From NCBI GenBank assembly GCA_900109435.1, contig FNZT01000015.1, positions 1 to 64,000 of the forward strand: a stretch of DNA of 64,000 nt, written 5' to 3'. Within the stretch, counting starts at the first letter, position 1. Each line of letters begins with the position of its first letter. This document shows positions 34,553 to 43,130 of this stretch, piece by piece. This DNA is from Ruminococcus sp. YRD2003. Lineage in GTDB: Bacteria; Bacillota; Clostridia; Oscillospirales; Ruminococcaceae. A program made the translations under genes and the position numbers. The notes below the pieces were generated by a model. The model made no database searches. It was given only the letters and a program-made list of their open reading frames with translations, and was not told the DNA's origin.

Positions 34553-35597
34553 ATTTATTCCTTTCATATTCTTTGATAAGCCTGCGTTTTTCATAAATGT
34601 CACCTATCCCTGCTGTTTTGTAGTATTCTTCAAGATAATCCCAGCCGGGAAATGTCCTTTTCATAGCGATTTCGTTCTGAACAGCTTCATAAGCTATGAT
34701 CAGCATAGAATCGTCAATTCTTCTCTGTTTGCAAGCACTCAGTGCGGTGAGAATACGTTCCCTTCCTGTAAGTTCATCTTTGCAGTAAGCAAGATTATGG
34801 TAATCATGGACACATTCATCGTACAAGTGACCTGTGTCATCGACCCAGCAGCCATAAGCTGTCATATCTGTTACATCCCAATAGCTTGTACGCCGTTTCA
34901 TTTCCTCTTCATCCCTGTTCCAGTAGCAGACTGATGTAAGAACCATTTTGTCTCTGTGAGTATATGATTTATTGGCTTCTACAAGGATATCTCCCTCCTT
35001 GAACGGAACAGGGATATGTACCCAGCACCAGTCAAAGATCTCGTTTTCCTCGCTGTATTCGAGTTCATATGAACCGTATATCCGTATGATACTTCCGTTC
35101 TTGTCGAAATCAGCAACAATATGCTTGCCTGTATCGAGCTCGCGCATTGTCATTTCTCCAAAGTATTCAAGGTCAGGCTCAGATTCCATTTCACACTTGA
35201 TATCCTTATACATTGATCTTAAAGCGGTATCATAAGTAGAAAAAATAGTATTTTCTTCAAAGTAATCGTTCATTTTTTCGTTTCGATATTTGTATGTATA
35301 GACCATATTGCTGCCACTGTGTTTCAGCAGTTCAAGATAATGCTCCTCTGCTTCGATAGTCTTTTTGAGAGCAGTATAGAAGCTGTTGTAACCAAGAGCA
35401 TTAGTCATTCTGTCAGAAAGAGCAGAGTCAGGCATAGTTTCCATGATCTCACGGAAAATGCGGTGCTTTTCCTGAACGCTGATACGGCAGCAGTCGTTGA
35501 TAATAAAGCAGCTTTCGAGCGAGTTGAACTTATGGTCTATACTACGGCAGTGTTCCTCAACATCCTTTGAGTTGAGATAGCTGTAGATATCATTCAT
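34527..35597 (-). CDS. Island family protein with N-terminal helical module and KEGDI domain
   Basis: A 356-residue protein. The N-terminal 60 residues (SYLNSKDVEEHCRSIDHKFN, then EKHRIFREIMETMPDS) match a helical module common in uncharacterised clostridial proteins. The middle has VPFKEGDILVEANKSYTHRD, as in 29308-30309. The C-terminus is helical. Function unknown. ATG at 35597 overlaps the phosphatase stop by 8 bases. It is driven, with the phosphatase, from the operator promoter at 36070-36122. Confidence 0.65.
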   Translation of the reverse strand: MNDIYSYLNSKDVEEHCRSIDHKFNSLESCFIINDCCRISVQEKHRIFREIMETMPDSALSDRMTNALGYNSFYTALKKTIEAEEHYLELLKHSGSNMVYTYKYRNEKMNDYFEENTIFSTYDTALRSMYKDIKCEMESEPDLEYFGEMTMRELDTGKHIVADFDKNGSIIRIYGSYELEYSEENEIFDWCWVHIPVPFKEGDILVEANKSYTHRDKMVLTSVCYWNRDEEEMKRRTSYWDVTDMTAYGCWVDDTGHLYDECVHDYHNLAYCKDELTGRERILTALSACKQRRIDDSMLIIAYEAVQNEIAMKRTFPGWDYLEEYYKTAGIGDIYEKRRLIKEYERNKYGTDHFFY

Positions 35598-36045
35598 ATT
35601 TGACCTCACTTTCTCCGAGCTCGTCTGCAACGTGTTTAAGCATAAAATAAACATAATCATTGAAGACGATGTCTTTAGTTGGCTGTATTCCAAGGTATTC
35701 CCGTGCAAATACTCCAACGGCTTTGGAACGTGATACCCCTGCATAGCAGTGTATGAGAAGCGTATCAACATTCTTGTGTTCTTTTATGAAGTAGATAATA
35801 TCAAGTGCCTGTTCTTTCTTAAATAGCTTGAAACCGTGGTCGGGTTCTTCAATGTCATCAAAATAAAGTGTAAGTACGCCTTTGCAGTAACGATTCTCAG
35901 TGAGCCGGAAACCAAATCCACCGTTCCATGTGTCCTGTATCGAAATTGCAGCGTAGGTATCATTCTGGTCGGGATGGTCGATATGCGTCATAACATATCT
36001 CAATGCTTCACGGGCTGATGTTACAAGAATTCTTGGCTTTTTCAT
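35590..36045 (-). CDS. Dual-specificity-phosphatase-like protein, paralogue 2
   Basis: A 151-residue paralogue of the protein at 27652-28110, with the same VTSAREALRYVM start, LTLYFDDIEEP loop and intact P-loop IHCYAGVSRSKAVG (C100, R106). It lacks a few residues of the EPG segment near position 25. It is the first gene of a three-gene minus-strand operon whose promoter carries the shared palindrome. Target unknown. Confidence 0.8.
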   Translation of the reverse strand: MKKPRILVTSAREALRYVMTHIDHPDQNDTYAAISIQDTWNGGFGFRLTENRYCKGVLTLYFDDIEEPDHGFKLFKKEQALDIIYFIKEHKNVDTLLIHCYAGVSRSKAVGVFAREYLGIQPTKDIVFNDYVYFMLKHVADELGESEVKYE

Positions 36046-36069
36046 AATTATTCGCCTCCTTCTGATAGA

Positions 36070-36122
36070 AGTATAACACAGTCAATGTCTTCTTATTAAG
36101 ACATTGACTGTGTTATTATACT
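36070..36122. promoter_or_regulatory. Divergent promoter with 19-bp-arm palindromic operator
   Basis: Arms 36073-36091 and 36098-36116 are perfect complements around CTTATT and contain AATGTCTT-N6-AAGACATT. On the minus strand TATACT (36070-36075) lies 11 bases from the AAGAC half-site; on the plus strand TATTAT (36114-36119) lies 11 bases from the other. No good -35 is present on either side, suggesting activator dependence. Serves 35590 (minus) and 36173 (plus). Confidence 0.75.
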
Positions 36123-36172
36123 AATAGAGAAACGTGTTCACATCCTGATAGATTTGAGTGGGAGGTATAACT

Positions 36173-36379
36173 ATGACTAAAAAAGAGCGCAAAGCAGCAC
36201 GCAAGGAGTACTTCCGCGAGCATTATGATGACTACGTATACAATGCACCTGTTGATCCGAGAGATGAGCCTATGTAGGATCACTTTTCAGAGTTGGTTGA
36301 TATGTACGGTACTTTTTATCCGACTAACGTTATCAATAGCTATCCGCCGAACAGGGAATACACGAATAAGAAGAAGTAA
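36173..36379 (+). pseudogene. Small frame interrupted by an in-frame TAG
   Basis: ATG at 36173 after GGGAGG starts a 68-codon frame (MTKKERKAARKEYFREHYDD, later YGTFYPTNVINSYPPNREY) broken by TAG at 36275-36277. The sense of both halves is similar in composition, so this looks like one small basic protein with a recent amber mutation, unless the first 34 codons are enough. It is the first frame after the plus-strand operator promoter. Confidence 0.5.
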
Positions 36380-36408
36380 TGACTCCAATAATCAGGAAGG
36401 GGAAGTGT

Positions 36409-38385
36409 ATGAGATATTATGAATGTAAGATCAAGCTTGTGAATTCAATTGATACGAGGAGTGATGAAGGCAGAGATCTCTGTGATGATCTTGCAGTGAA
36501 GTGTGATGATTACTGTGAAAAAAACATGGGAAAGTTTTGCGGTTGTATTACATACCTAAGAAGGACAGAGTGCGTTTTCATCATCGGAGGAAACGGCAGT
36601 AATAAGGACTTTGAGACTGAAACTGACAATTTCTGGAATTTGCTTGGACTTGAGGGCGAAATATGTAAAAAGAAAGAAGTATCTGCTGAAAATGTAAAAA
36701 AATCACTGAGAAATCGTTGCGCAGTTGATACTCCTGATGATATAGAAGAATTCATGAAAATCGACGCATTGAGATATGCACGTCTTGATGAGCACATTGT
36801 TTCAGTGGAAAACGCTGTTGATCTTGAGGAATATGCTAATAAGATATATATGCCTGATCTTGCTGAAGAAGCTTCCCGTATAGCAAAATCACCGCTTGAC
36901 AGATTTATCGGTCACCCTGTACACTATCTTATTGAAGGAAATGATACTGAAAGAACAATAACAACGATTGATAATCTTGTTTCTGCACTTATGAAAGAAA
37001 ACAGATTAGAATCGGGTAGAATTATATTTATAGATGAGAAGCTATATTGCAAATGTCACGGCGATCTTATTGAGCAGGCTTATGATAATATTAGTGGTGG
37101 AACAGTCATGATAAGTGTTAACTCATCACGTAAGGAAAGCGAATTTGCTGATTATTCGGAAAAGATGATCGAAGATGCTTGCAGATACGCACTGAAACAC
37201 AAAAACGATACACTGACTGTTTTTAACCTCAGAAGGCATGATGTCAAGACAGAGGAGAAGATCGCCGTGCATCTGAAAAATGAGATCATGCTTGTAAACT
37301 TCCGGGAGAAGGCTGTTGGTTTAGATGATTGTAAGAATTATCTGACCAGGCTTGCAGAGGAAAAACAGATAAAAGTGACCGATAAGCTTTTTGAGCGTCT
37401 TGACGGCTCGGTAGATGCGTATTACATAAACGAGCTTGACGAAATATTCAATGATCACTATAACGAGTACATCAGGACGAACATTTTTCCAGCCTATGCT
37501 TCGTGTGCAAGAACAGAGCGAAAAATAGACGAGGCGGAAGGTGAAGCAGCTGATGAGCTTGCTGAAATGATAGGGCTCGACAACGTCAAGAGCGTTATTA
37601 GCAAGACAGTATCCTTTTTCAAGCTCGATAAGGTTTATAAGGAGCACGGGATAAACATCGGGAATCCAGCAAGGAGCATGATATTCACCGGTAACCCAGG
37701 AACAGCCAAGACGACAGTTGCAAGGCTCGTTGCAAGGATATACCGTGATAACGGATTGCTTCCGAAGGGCTGGCTCGTTGAAGTCGGACGTTCTGAGCTC
37801 GTTGGTAAGTATGTAGGCTGGACAGCCCCCACTATCAAAGCTGCTTTCAAGAGAGCTAAAGGCTCAGTGCTATTTATTGACGAGGCGTATTCACTGGTCG
37901 ATGACCGCGACGGTCTTTACGGTGATGAAGCAATAAATACGATAGTTCAGGAAATGGAAAACAACCGTGATGATACTGTTGTAATATTTGCTGGCTATCC
38001 TGATAAAATGGAGAAATTCCTTAATAAGAACCCTGGGCTCCGCAGCCGTATAGCGTTTCACGTTGATTTCCCTGACTATAATGAGAACGAGTTGCTGGAT
38101 ATACTGAGACTTATGTTGAAAAACAAGAGTATGCAGCTCACAGACGAAGCGGCTGAAAAGGCTATGAGCATTTTCAAGGATGCAGTGAAGATACACGATT
38201 TCGGCAACGGACGCTTTGTGCGCAACCTGCTTGAATCAGCTATTATGAATATGTCACAGAGACTGACTGAAAAGGACCTCTCTCATATAAGTGATACACT
38301 GCTTACCACGCTTGAAGCAGAAGATATTACTATGCCGCAGATGATAAATGCAGCTGAGAATAAACAGTGCCGTATAGGTTTTTAG
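36409..38385 (+). CDS. AAA+ ATPase, CbbX/SpoVK type
   Basis: A 658-residue protein. The first 380 or so residues are unfamiliar, with a strand pattern around HPVHYLIEGNDTERT that could be a degenerate ATPase domain. The C-terminal AAA+ domain is clear: GNPGTAKTTVARLVARIYRD (Walker A), VGRSELVGKYVGWTAPTIK, GSVLFIDEAYSLV (Walker B), IVQEMENNRDD, FAGYPDKMEKFLNKNPGLRS and RIAFHVDFPDY. CbbX/SpoVK proteins remodel protein complexes; ICE- and defence-associated versions are common. ATG at 36409 follows AGGAAGGGG; an in-frame ATG at 36379 overlaps the preceding stop. Second frame behind the operator promoter. Confidence 0.85.
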   Translation: MRYYECKIKLVNSIDTRSDEGRDLCDDLAVKCDDYCEKNMGKFCGCITYLRRTECVFIIGGNGSNKDFETETDNFWNLLGLEGEICKKKEVSAENVKKSLRNRCAVDTPDDIEEFMKIDALRYARLDEHIVSVENAVDLEEYANKIYMPDLAEEASRIAKSPLDRFIGHPVHYLIEGNDTERTITTIDNLVSALMKENRLESGRIIFIDEKLYCKCHGDLIEQAYDNISGGTVMISVNSSRKESEFADYSEKMIEDACRYALKHKNDTLTVFNLRRHDVKTEEKIAVHLKNEIMLVNFREKAVGLDDCKNYLTRLAEEKQIKVTDKLFERLDGSVDAYYINELDEIFNDHYNEYIRTNIFPAYASCARTERKIDEAEGEAADELAEMIGLDNVKSVISKTVSFFKLDKVYKEHGINIGNPARSMIFTGNPGTAKTTVARLVARIYRDNGLLPKGWLVEVGRSELVGKYVGWTAPTIKAAFKRAKGSVLFIDEAYSLVDDRDGLYGDEAINTIVQEMENNRDDTVVIFAGYPDKMEKFLNKNPGLRSRIAFHVDFPDYNENELLDILRLMLKNKSMQLTDEAAEKAMSIFKDAVKIHDFGNGRFVRNLLESAIMNMSQRLTEKDLSHISDTLLTTLEAEDITMPQMINAAENKQCRIGF

Positions 38386-38396
38386 GAGGAATGATC

Positions 38397-38843
38397 ATGA
38401 ATGCAAAAGAACTGATACTTAAAGCTGATATTGATGAACTTGTCGAATGGATTTGGCTGCACGATAAAAGAAAAGGTTCTGTTACACCCGAATTTCGTCA
38501 AGCCCTGAGCAAGCTTATCCTGGATATAAGCAAGATCGAGCCTATAAAAACTGATAATTCTATAGCTGCAAAAGAATTTGAGGATCATCACCTTGATGTG
38601 TTCGCTGTTGAGCCTGACGGTCAGAATTTCAGCCTTTTATTCGTCAAGTGGGGGGAAGTGCTCGGCTATTCTGTGCCTGACGAGCTCATAGCCAAGCTTG
38701 GGATTATCAAACTTGCAGCTGGTCTGCTCTATGAGTTGACATGGTTCGGCAGCACGGACGAGGAGAATAACAAGGCGATAGCTGAGTTTGATGAGGAGTG
38801 CCAAATGATTGACGAAGAATTAAAAGAGATTCCACCTTGTTGA
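38397..38843 (+). CDS. Unknown acidic protein, 148 residues
   Basis: MNAKELILKADIDELVEWIW start, a central DHHLDVFAVEPDG, FSLLFVKWGEVLGY strands and an acidic end (FDEECQMIDEELKEI). It may be a small helical-bundle protein; immunity-like proteins have a similar look but I cannot assign it. ATG at 38397 is eight bases after TAGGAGGA, eleven after the AAA+ stop, so the two are co-translated. Confidence 0.6.
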   Translation: MNAKELILKADIDELVEWIWLHDKRKGSVTPEFRQALSKLILDISKIEPIKTDNSIAAKEFEDHHLDVFAVEPDGQNFSLLFVKWGEVLGYSVPDELIAKLGIIKLAAGLLYELTWFGSTDEENNKAIAEFDEECQMIDEELKEIPPC

Positions 38844-38958
38844 ATGTATTGTTACTAAGACAAAAAGACCGCTTCTGATATTTTGAAATGATAGTTGTCC
38901 ATAGTCAGATTAGGCGTTATATGTTTTGTTATAATTAGTTTTGAGTAGTTATTCCAAG

Positions 38959-38994
38959 AACGTCTTAAAAATATGACGTTAAATAAGTTATACT
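38959..38994 (+). promoter_or_regulatory. Shared palindromic operator and -10 box upstream of the WYL-NADAR operon
   Basis: AACGTCTT-AAAAAT-ATGACGTT (38959-38980), then 11 bases from the GAC to TATACT (38989-38994). Same spacing as at 36.1, 45.1 and 46.0 kb. Confidence 0.7.
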
Positions 38995-39006
38995 TGAATT
39001 ACAGGC

Positions 39007-39035
39007 TTGACAGCACGCTGTCCGGCTGATATAAT
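39007..39035 (+). promoter_or_regulatory. Second, canonical promoter of the WYL-NADAR operon
   Basis: TTGACA (39007-39012), 17 bases, TATAAT (39030-39035), with a palindrome GACAGC-AC-GCTGTC (39009-39022) across the -35 and spacer. It resembles in layout the palindrome inside the rtcB promoter. Confidence 0.7.
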
Positions 39036-39053
39036 CAAAGTAAAGGAGATATT

Positions 39054-39797
39054 ATGAAAACACGTTATTCTGAGATTCATAATGTGTATGGGATAAAGGT
39101 CAAGCACTTTGAGCCTGAAATCCAGATAAAAGGCTATATTCTTGCACTTCACGGGTTCTGCGGAGACATGGAGAGCAGCGTAATCGCTCGTCTTGCCAAG
39201 CAAATGACAGCTCACGGCTTTGCCGTTGTTGCGTTCAATTTTCCCGGACACGGTTCAAGTGAGGCTGACGAATATTTCAGCGTACACAACTGCCGGCGTG
39301 ATATGATAGAGGTCATGAGATACGCAGACAGCTGCTATGACGTATCCTGCCCGTCAGCTATATTTGCCACCAGCTTCGGCGGATACATAACGCTCCTGAA
39401 CATGGACGAGATACCGCAGGAAACAGCTATTGTTCTGCGAGCACCAGCGGTGAATATGAAGCGTTCATTCGAGAAATTCACTGACGATATGGAGGCTTAC
39501 CGCAAAACAGGCTGGCAGGAAATGGGTTTCGACCGTAAAATCAAGGTCTCATACAGTTTCTATAATGAACTGGACAAAAACTATATCCTTAAACGCGATC
39601 TGAAGCGAAAAATGCTTATTATCCACGGAGATTCTGATGATATCGTACTGCCCGAGGATATGCAGCTATTTTGCAGCAATAATCCAAAAGCGGAATTGAA
39701 TATCATCATTGGTGCAGACCACAGATTCAAGGGCAACGGACATCTGAGACAGGTCATCGATATGGCAGAGGAATACATACTGGAGGTGTGTTTATGA
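39054..39797 (+). CDS. Alpha/beta hydrolase, serine-aminopeptidase-like
   Basis: A 247-residue hydrolase: oxyanion region LALHGFCGDMESS, FNFPGHGSSEAD, nucleophile in IFATSFGGYI, acid in IIHGDSDDIVLPED and His in IIGADHRFKG. Substrate unknown; esterases, peptidases and acyl hydrolases share the fold. It overlaps the WYL-NADAR gene by 4 bases (ATGA), so the two are strictly coupled. An enzyme acting on the regulator's ligand is one possibility. Confidence 0.85.
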   Translation: MKTRYSEIHNVYGIKVKHFEPEIQIKGYILALHGFCGDMESSVIARLAKQMTAHGFAVVAFNFPGHGSSEADEYFSVHNCRRDMIEVMRYADSCYDVSCPSAIFATSFGGYITLLNMDEIPQETAIVLRAPAVNMKRSFEKFTDDMEAYRKTGWQEMGFDRKIKVSYSFYNELDKNYILKRDLKRKMLIIHGDSDDIVLPEDMQLFCSNNPKAELNIIIGADHRFKGNGHLRQVIDMAEEYILEVCL

Positions 39798-42061
39798 AGC
39801 CTCAAAAGAAGCCTGACATTACAAAAAAGGACAATGAAACTGAAAAAAAGAAAAGGAATAAACCTGTCAGAGGCGACGGAGACAGAGCGTTCCTTATAGA
39901 ATCGATACTTGAAATATTTAAGGGCTCAAGTCCTGAAAAGCCAGTCAAAAAAGTAGAGATAATCAAACACCTTAAGGAGAAGGGACACTATAATCTTAAC
40001 AGATCTACACTTGACAAAAAATTTAAAGAACTCGAAAAAAAGGGCTATACTCTTGTAAAGCTTGAGGGAAAACGAGGCTTTTATCTTGAAGATAGCAACA
40101 GATCCTTTGAGGACTACGAGCTGCGCCTGCTTGCGGACAGCATACTTTATTCCCATATCGCACCCGAAAAGTACACTGCTGGAATAATTGAGAAGCTTGG
40201 CGCAATGGGCTCGGATGAATTCTCGGAGCAGATGTCCAAAAGAGCACTGACAGCCAAATTTACGTCGCGTTCAAATAATAAGAATATATTTCTGTACATT
40301 GAAGACATCCAGGAGGCAATATTCAAAAATAAGCAGATATCGTGCAATGTGATCGATCATGACTATGATTTTGAACCTGTTAAGAGGTATAAAGACGATA
40401 TAGTTGTTAATCCGTATGAGCTTGCATTTTCAAACGGAAAATACTATCTGGTCTGCGCACTTGATGGCAGTGACGAGCTAACAATATTTCGTGTTGACAG
40501 ACTTACAGATGTTCAGCTTCTTGATTCCGCTTGCGTAGAAGTCAGTCAGCTGAAGAAGATAAAGAGTGACAAGGGCTTACAAAAATATATAAGCTCGCAG
40601 CCTGAGCTTAAAGGCGGTCAGAGGGAGGTTTTCACTCTCATATGCTACCGTGATTCATTAAATGATGTTTATGACGCATTTGACGGTGATCTGCGTATCG
40701 CAAATGTTGATGAAGAAAACTATGATGATCCTGAAACTGTAAGGGTATCCGTAGAAACAACTCGTGACGCAATGGTAGCATGGGCAATAACGCACGCTGA
40801 CAGCGTAGTTGTAATCTATCCGAAGTCCGTCCGTAATGAGATAGAGCAGGCAATAAAGAACGCACAACACACATATTTCAAAACGGGTAAACCAGCAAGA
40901 ATACGTTCAAGGTTAGCGTATTCTTTTGAGGAAGCTTTGCGTGAGATGAGAATTGCTGGAATAGACCACATTCATTATACAGGCAGAACCCAAAAAGGAG
41001 CAATGGAGCAGGTCGATTTTGGAAAGCATGATATTTCAGGCATAAAAAGTATAACACTATGGCATTGTGATTTGAGTGAATGCATTCTCAATAATGATTT
41101 AACTAATGTTGAATTCTTAATGCTTGTTGATGTTAACGTAACAGTGGATTTTTTGAAGCGTTTTCCTAAACTAATCAAACTTGTTCTTAATCGGACAAAC
41201 ATAGATGATCTTTCATTTTTGAATAATTGCAATGAATTAAGACAGTTTACATTAATTGGTAATGATTATCTTTCCGATTTTTCTCCAATATGCAAATTGA
41301 GCAATCTTCGCTTGTTTAGAACTGACAGCGAGACTATTACAAAATCTGAAATATCAAAGCTTCGTGCTTCTATTACGAATTGTGAGGTTAAGATATTTGA
41401 ACCAAGTAGAAAGGATTATAAAATGGCTTTACGCCCTTCATACACCTTAATAAATGGTAAGGTAAACTCGATCGATTATGAATTCAAATGGTATGCAGGC
41501 TTTTCGCCTGCGCAAAAGCATCGCTCGATAAAAGAACTGCATGAAGCTATCACAGGACTTGAAACAAATGCAAAACCAATTGAGATAAGCACAAAAAGCA
41601 CCAATGAGCTCGGAGTAAAGCTCAGCGCATTCAACCTGAAGCTGAACGGCTATACACTTGAAAATATCTTTCAGAGCTCCAAGGTCTTCAGGCTTGGCGG
41701 ACCGTTCCGCGACCTTCTTGAAGTCGAGCCAAAGGAAGCCAAAAAGGACGAGAGACTGCGCCGCCATGGTCCAATTATCAGCTTCAATTATGACGGCCAT
41801 GATTTCCCGACAGAGCCCAAGACAGTGTTCTACGACTACATCTACATCGAGGCTGTCAAGCAGTCGATAAGTGCTGATGAGATTCGCAGAATCGCTGATT
41901 TCACCCACTTCACAGATATTGAGTTCAATCCCCAGAAAAGCATCAATACTCAGGCAAGAACAGTTGCTATAATAAAGCTCATGCTTGAAAAATTCGGTGA
42001 GCTGCCTGATATGACCGTTGAAGAATTCATCGAGTTCCATAAGGCGAACGTTATCGAATGA
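39794..42061 (+). CDS. WYL transcription regulator fused to LRR-like repeats and a DarT1-associated NADAR domain
   Basis: A 755-residue protein in four parts. Residues 28-98: winged helix (KVEIIKHLKEKGHYNLNRST). About 105-370: WYL domain (VVNPYELAFSNGKYYLVC, FRVDRLTDVQLLD). About 400-520: LRR-like repeats (VEFLMLVDVNVTVDFLKRFP, LIKLVLNRTNIDDLSFLNNC). About 555-755: NADAR domain of the DarT1-associated type (FSPAQKHRSIKELHEAI, PIEISTKSTNELGVKLSAFN, FQSSKVFRLGGPFRDLLEV, FPTEPKTVFYDYIYIEA, FTDIEFNPQKSINTQAR). NADAR proteins remove ADP-ribose from guanine or cleave related N-glycosides. No darT is seen nearby. I infer an ADP-ribose-responsive regulator, likely of the operons with the shared palindrome. 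ATG at 39794 follows GGAGGTG. Confidence 0.85.
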   Translation: MKPQKKPDITKKDNETEKKKRNKPVRGDGDRAFLIESILEIFKGSSPEKPVKKVEIIKHLKEKGHYNLNRSTLDKKFKELEKKGYTLVKLEGKRGFYLEDSNRSFEDYELRLLADSILYSHIAPEKYTAGIIEKLGAMGSDEFSEQMSKRALTAKFTSRSNNKNIFLYIEDIQEAIFKNKQISCNVIDHDYDFEPVKRYKDDIVVNPYELAFSNGKYYLVCALDGSDELTIFRVDRLTDVQLLDSACVEVSQLKKIKSDKGLQKYISSQPELKGGQREVFTLICYRDSLNDVYDAFDGDLRIANVDEENYDDPETVRVSVETTRDAMVAWAITHADSVVVIYPKSVRNEIEQAIKNAQHTYFKTGKPARIRSRLAYSFEEALREMRIAGIDHIHYTGRTQKGAMEQVDFGKHDISGIKSITLWHCDLSECILNNDLTNVEFLMLVDVNVTVDFLKRFPKLIKLVLNRTNIDDLSFLNNCNELRQFTLIGNDYLSDFSPICKLSNLRLFRTDSETITKSEISKLRASITNCEVKIFEPSRKDYKMALRPSYTLINGKVNSIDYEFKWYAGFSPAQKHRSIKELHEAITGLETNAKPIEISTKSTNELGVKLSAFNLKLNGYTLENIFQSSKVFRLGGPFRDLLEVEPKEAKKDERLRRHGPIISFNYDGHDFPTEPKTVFYDYIYIEAVKQSISADEIRRIADFTHFTDIEFNPQKSINTQARTVAIIKLMLEKFGELPDMTVEEFIEFHKANVIE

Positions 42062-42091
42062 AAACACAGCCCTCAGATGAGGGCTGTGTTT
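42062..42091. terminator. Bidirectional intrinsic terminator
   Basis: Perfect AAACACAGCCCTCA/TGAGGGCTGTGTTT stem around GA, between the convergent WYL-NADAR and LRR genes. Confidence 0.85.
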
Positions 42092-42095
42092 ATAT

Positions 42096-42659
42096 TCAGA
42101 TCAGACAATGAAAATGTATATTTGCGAGTTTCAGAGCCTCATTTCCGCGTATCCGAATGATCCTCTCAGCGGTCAGTTTTTGCACTGGTGTTCCGGGGAT
42201 AAGCTCGCCGTACACATACTCGTGCCGTTCAAGCTCAACAGAGATGTTGATCCATTCATCGGGAGTACCTTCATAATAAATATCCGTAAGAGCTGTACAG
42301 CCCGCAAATGCTCCCTTATCAATATGTTTCAGTTTTTTTGGCAGAACTATCCTTTCAAGCGCAGTACAGCTTGAAAATGCATTGTTTCCGATATAGGAAA
42401 TGTTAGGAGAAAGAATTATATCTGTAACAACGGAATTGTCTTTGAAAGCATTTTTGCCTATACTAATAACAGGTACACTTTTTCCATATCTGTTTACCGC
42501 TTCATTGGGAAGTTTAATAATCTTATCTGTACATCCATTCAATGACGCCAATTTTAGAGGCAGACGTTCGGGATGTAGCCATGTGACAGCGAGATTGTAT
42601 TCAAGTCCGTATGTTTCCGGAGAATTCTCAATGATTATTCTGTACTCGTTATAATTCAT
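42096..42659 (-). CDS. BspA-type leucine-rich repeat protein
   Basis: A 187-residue protein with LRR_5 repeats: VISIGKNAFKDNSVVTDIIL, YIGNNAFSSCTALERIVLPK, HIDKGAFAGCTALTDIYYEG, followed by PDEWINI, all hallmark BspA repeats. No signal peptide, so it is probably cytoplasmic, unlike most BspA proteins. The N-terminus is a unique strand-rich segment. It overlaps the phosphatase gene by 11 bases and ends the operon from 45.1 kb. A partner or substrate-recognition role for the phosphatase is plausible. Confidence 0.8.
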   Translation of the reverse strand: MNYNEYRIIIENSPETYGLEYNLAVTWLHPERLPLKLASLNGCTDKIIKLPNEAVNRYGKSVPVISIGKNAFKDNSVVTDIILSPNISYIGNNAFSSCTALERIVLPKKLKHIDKGAFAGCTALTDIYYEGTPDEWINISVELERHEYVYGELIPGTPVQKLTAERIIRIRGNEALKLANIHFHCLI

Positions 42660-43116
42660 TTTCTTCTCCTTTTTCCACGGCTTTTTTCAGCAGCTTGTAT
42701 ACATGATTGTTGAAATACTTATCATCTGTCGGCGGTATTCCGAGGTATTCGCGTGCAAATACTCCGACTGCTCTTGAACGCGAGAAGCCTGCAAAGCAAT
42801 GAATGAGCAGCGTGTCAGCATTTTTGTTTGCCTCTATAAAATCAACTATCTGCTTTGCCTGCGCGGGAGTCATGCGCTTCAGTCCACGCTCTGGTTTCTC
42901 GATATCGTCGAAATACAGCGTCAGGACAGCCTTACAGTATTCGTTCTCTTTCAGCTCAAATCCGAAGCCTCCGCTTATAGTATCCTGAATGGATATCGCA
43001 GCGTAGGTATCGGTGTTTTCAGGATATTCTGTCATTCCCGGCTCGCAGAAATGGCTCATAACGTATCTCAGAGCCTCTCTTGCAGACATGACAATTACAT
43101 TCGGTCTATTCATCAA
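42649..43116 (-). CDS. Dual-specificity-phosphatase-like protein, paralogue 3
   Basis: A 155-residue paralogue of 27652-28110, including the HFCEPGMTEYPENTD segment missing in paralogue 2. P-loop IHCFAGFSRSRAVG is intact (C107, R113), general-acid loop LTLYFDDIEKP. Fourth gene of the minus-strand operon starting at 45087, overlapping the LRR gene. Substrate unknown. Confidence 0.8.
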   Translation of the reverse strand: MMNRPNVIVMSAREALRYVMSHFCEPGMTEYPENTDTYAAISIQDTISGGFGFELKENEYCKAVLTLYFDDIEKPERGLKRMTPAQAKQIVDFIEANKNADTLLIHCFAGFSRSRAVGVFAREYLGIPPTDDKYFNNHVYKLLKKAVEKGEENEL

Positions 43117-43130
43117 TATATCTCCTTTTC

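Noticed and set aside
36275..36277. Recoding of TAG (readthrough or amino-acid insertion)
   Set aside because: No recoding element or suppressor tRNA is visible and other genes in the window end normally; mutation or a short peptide is simpler.
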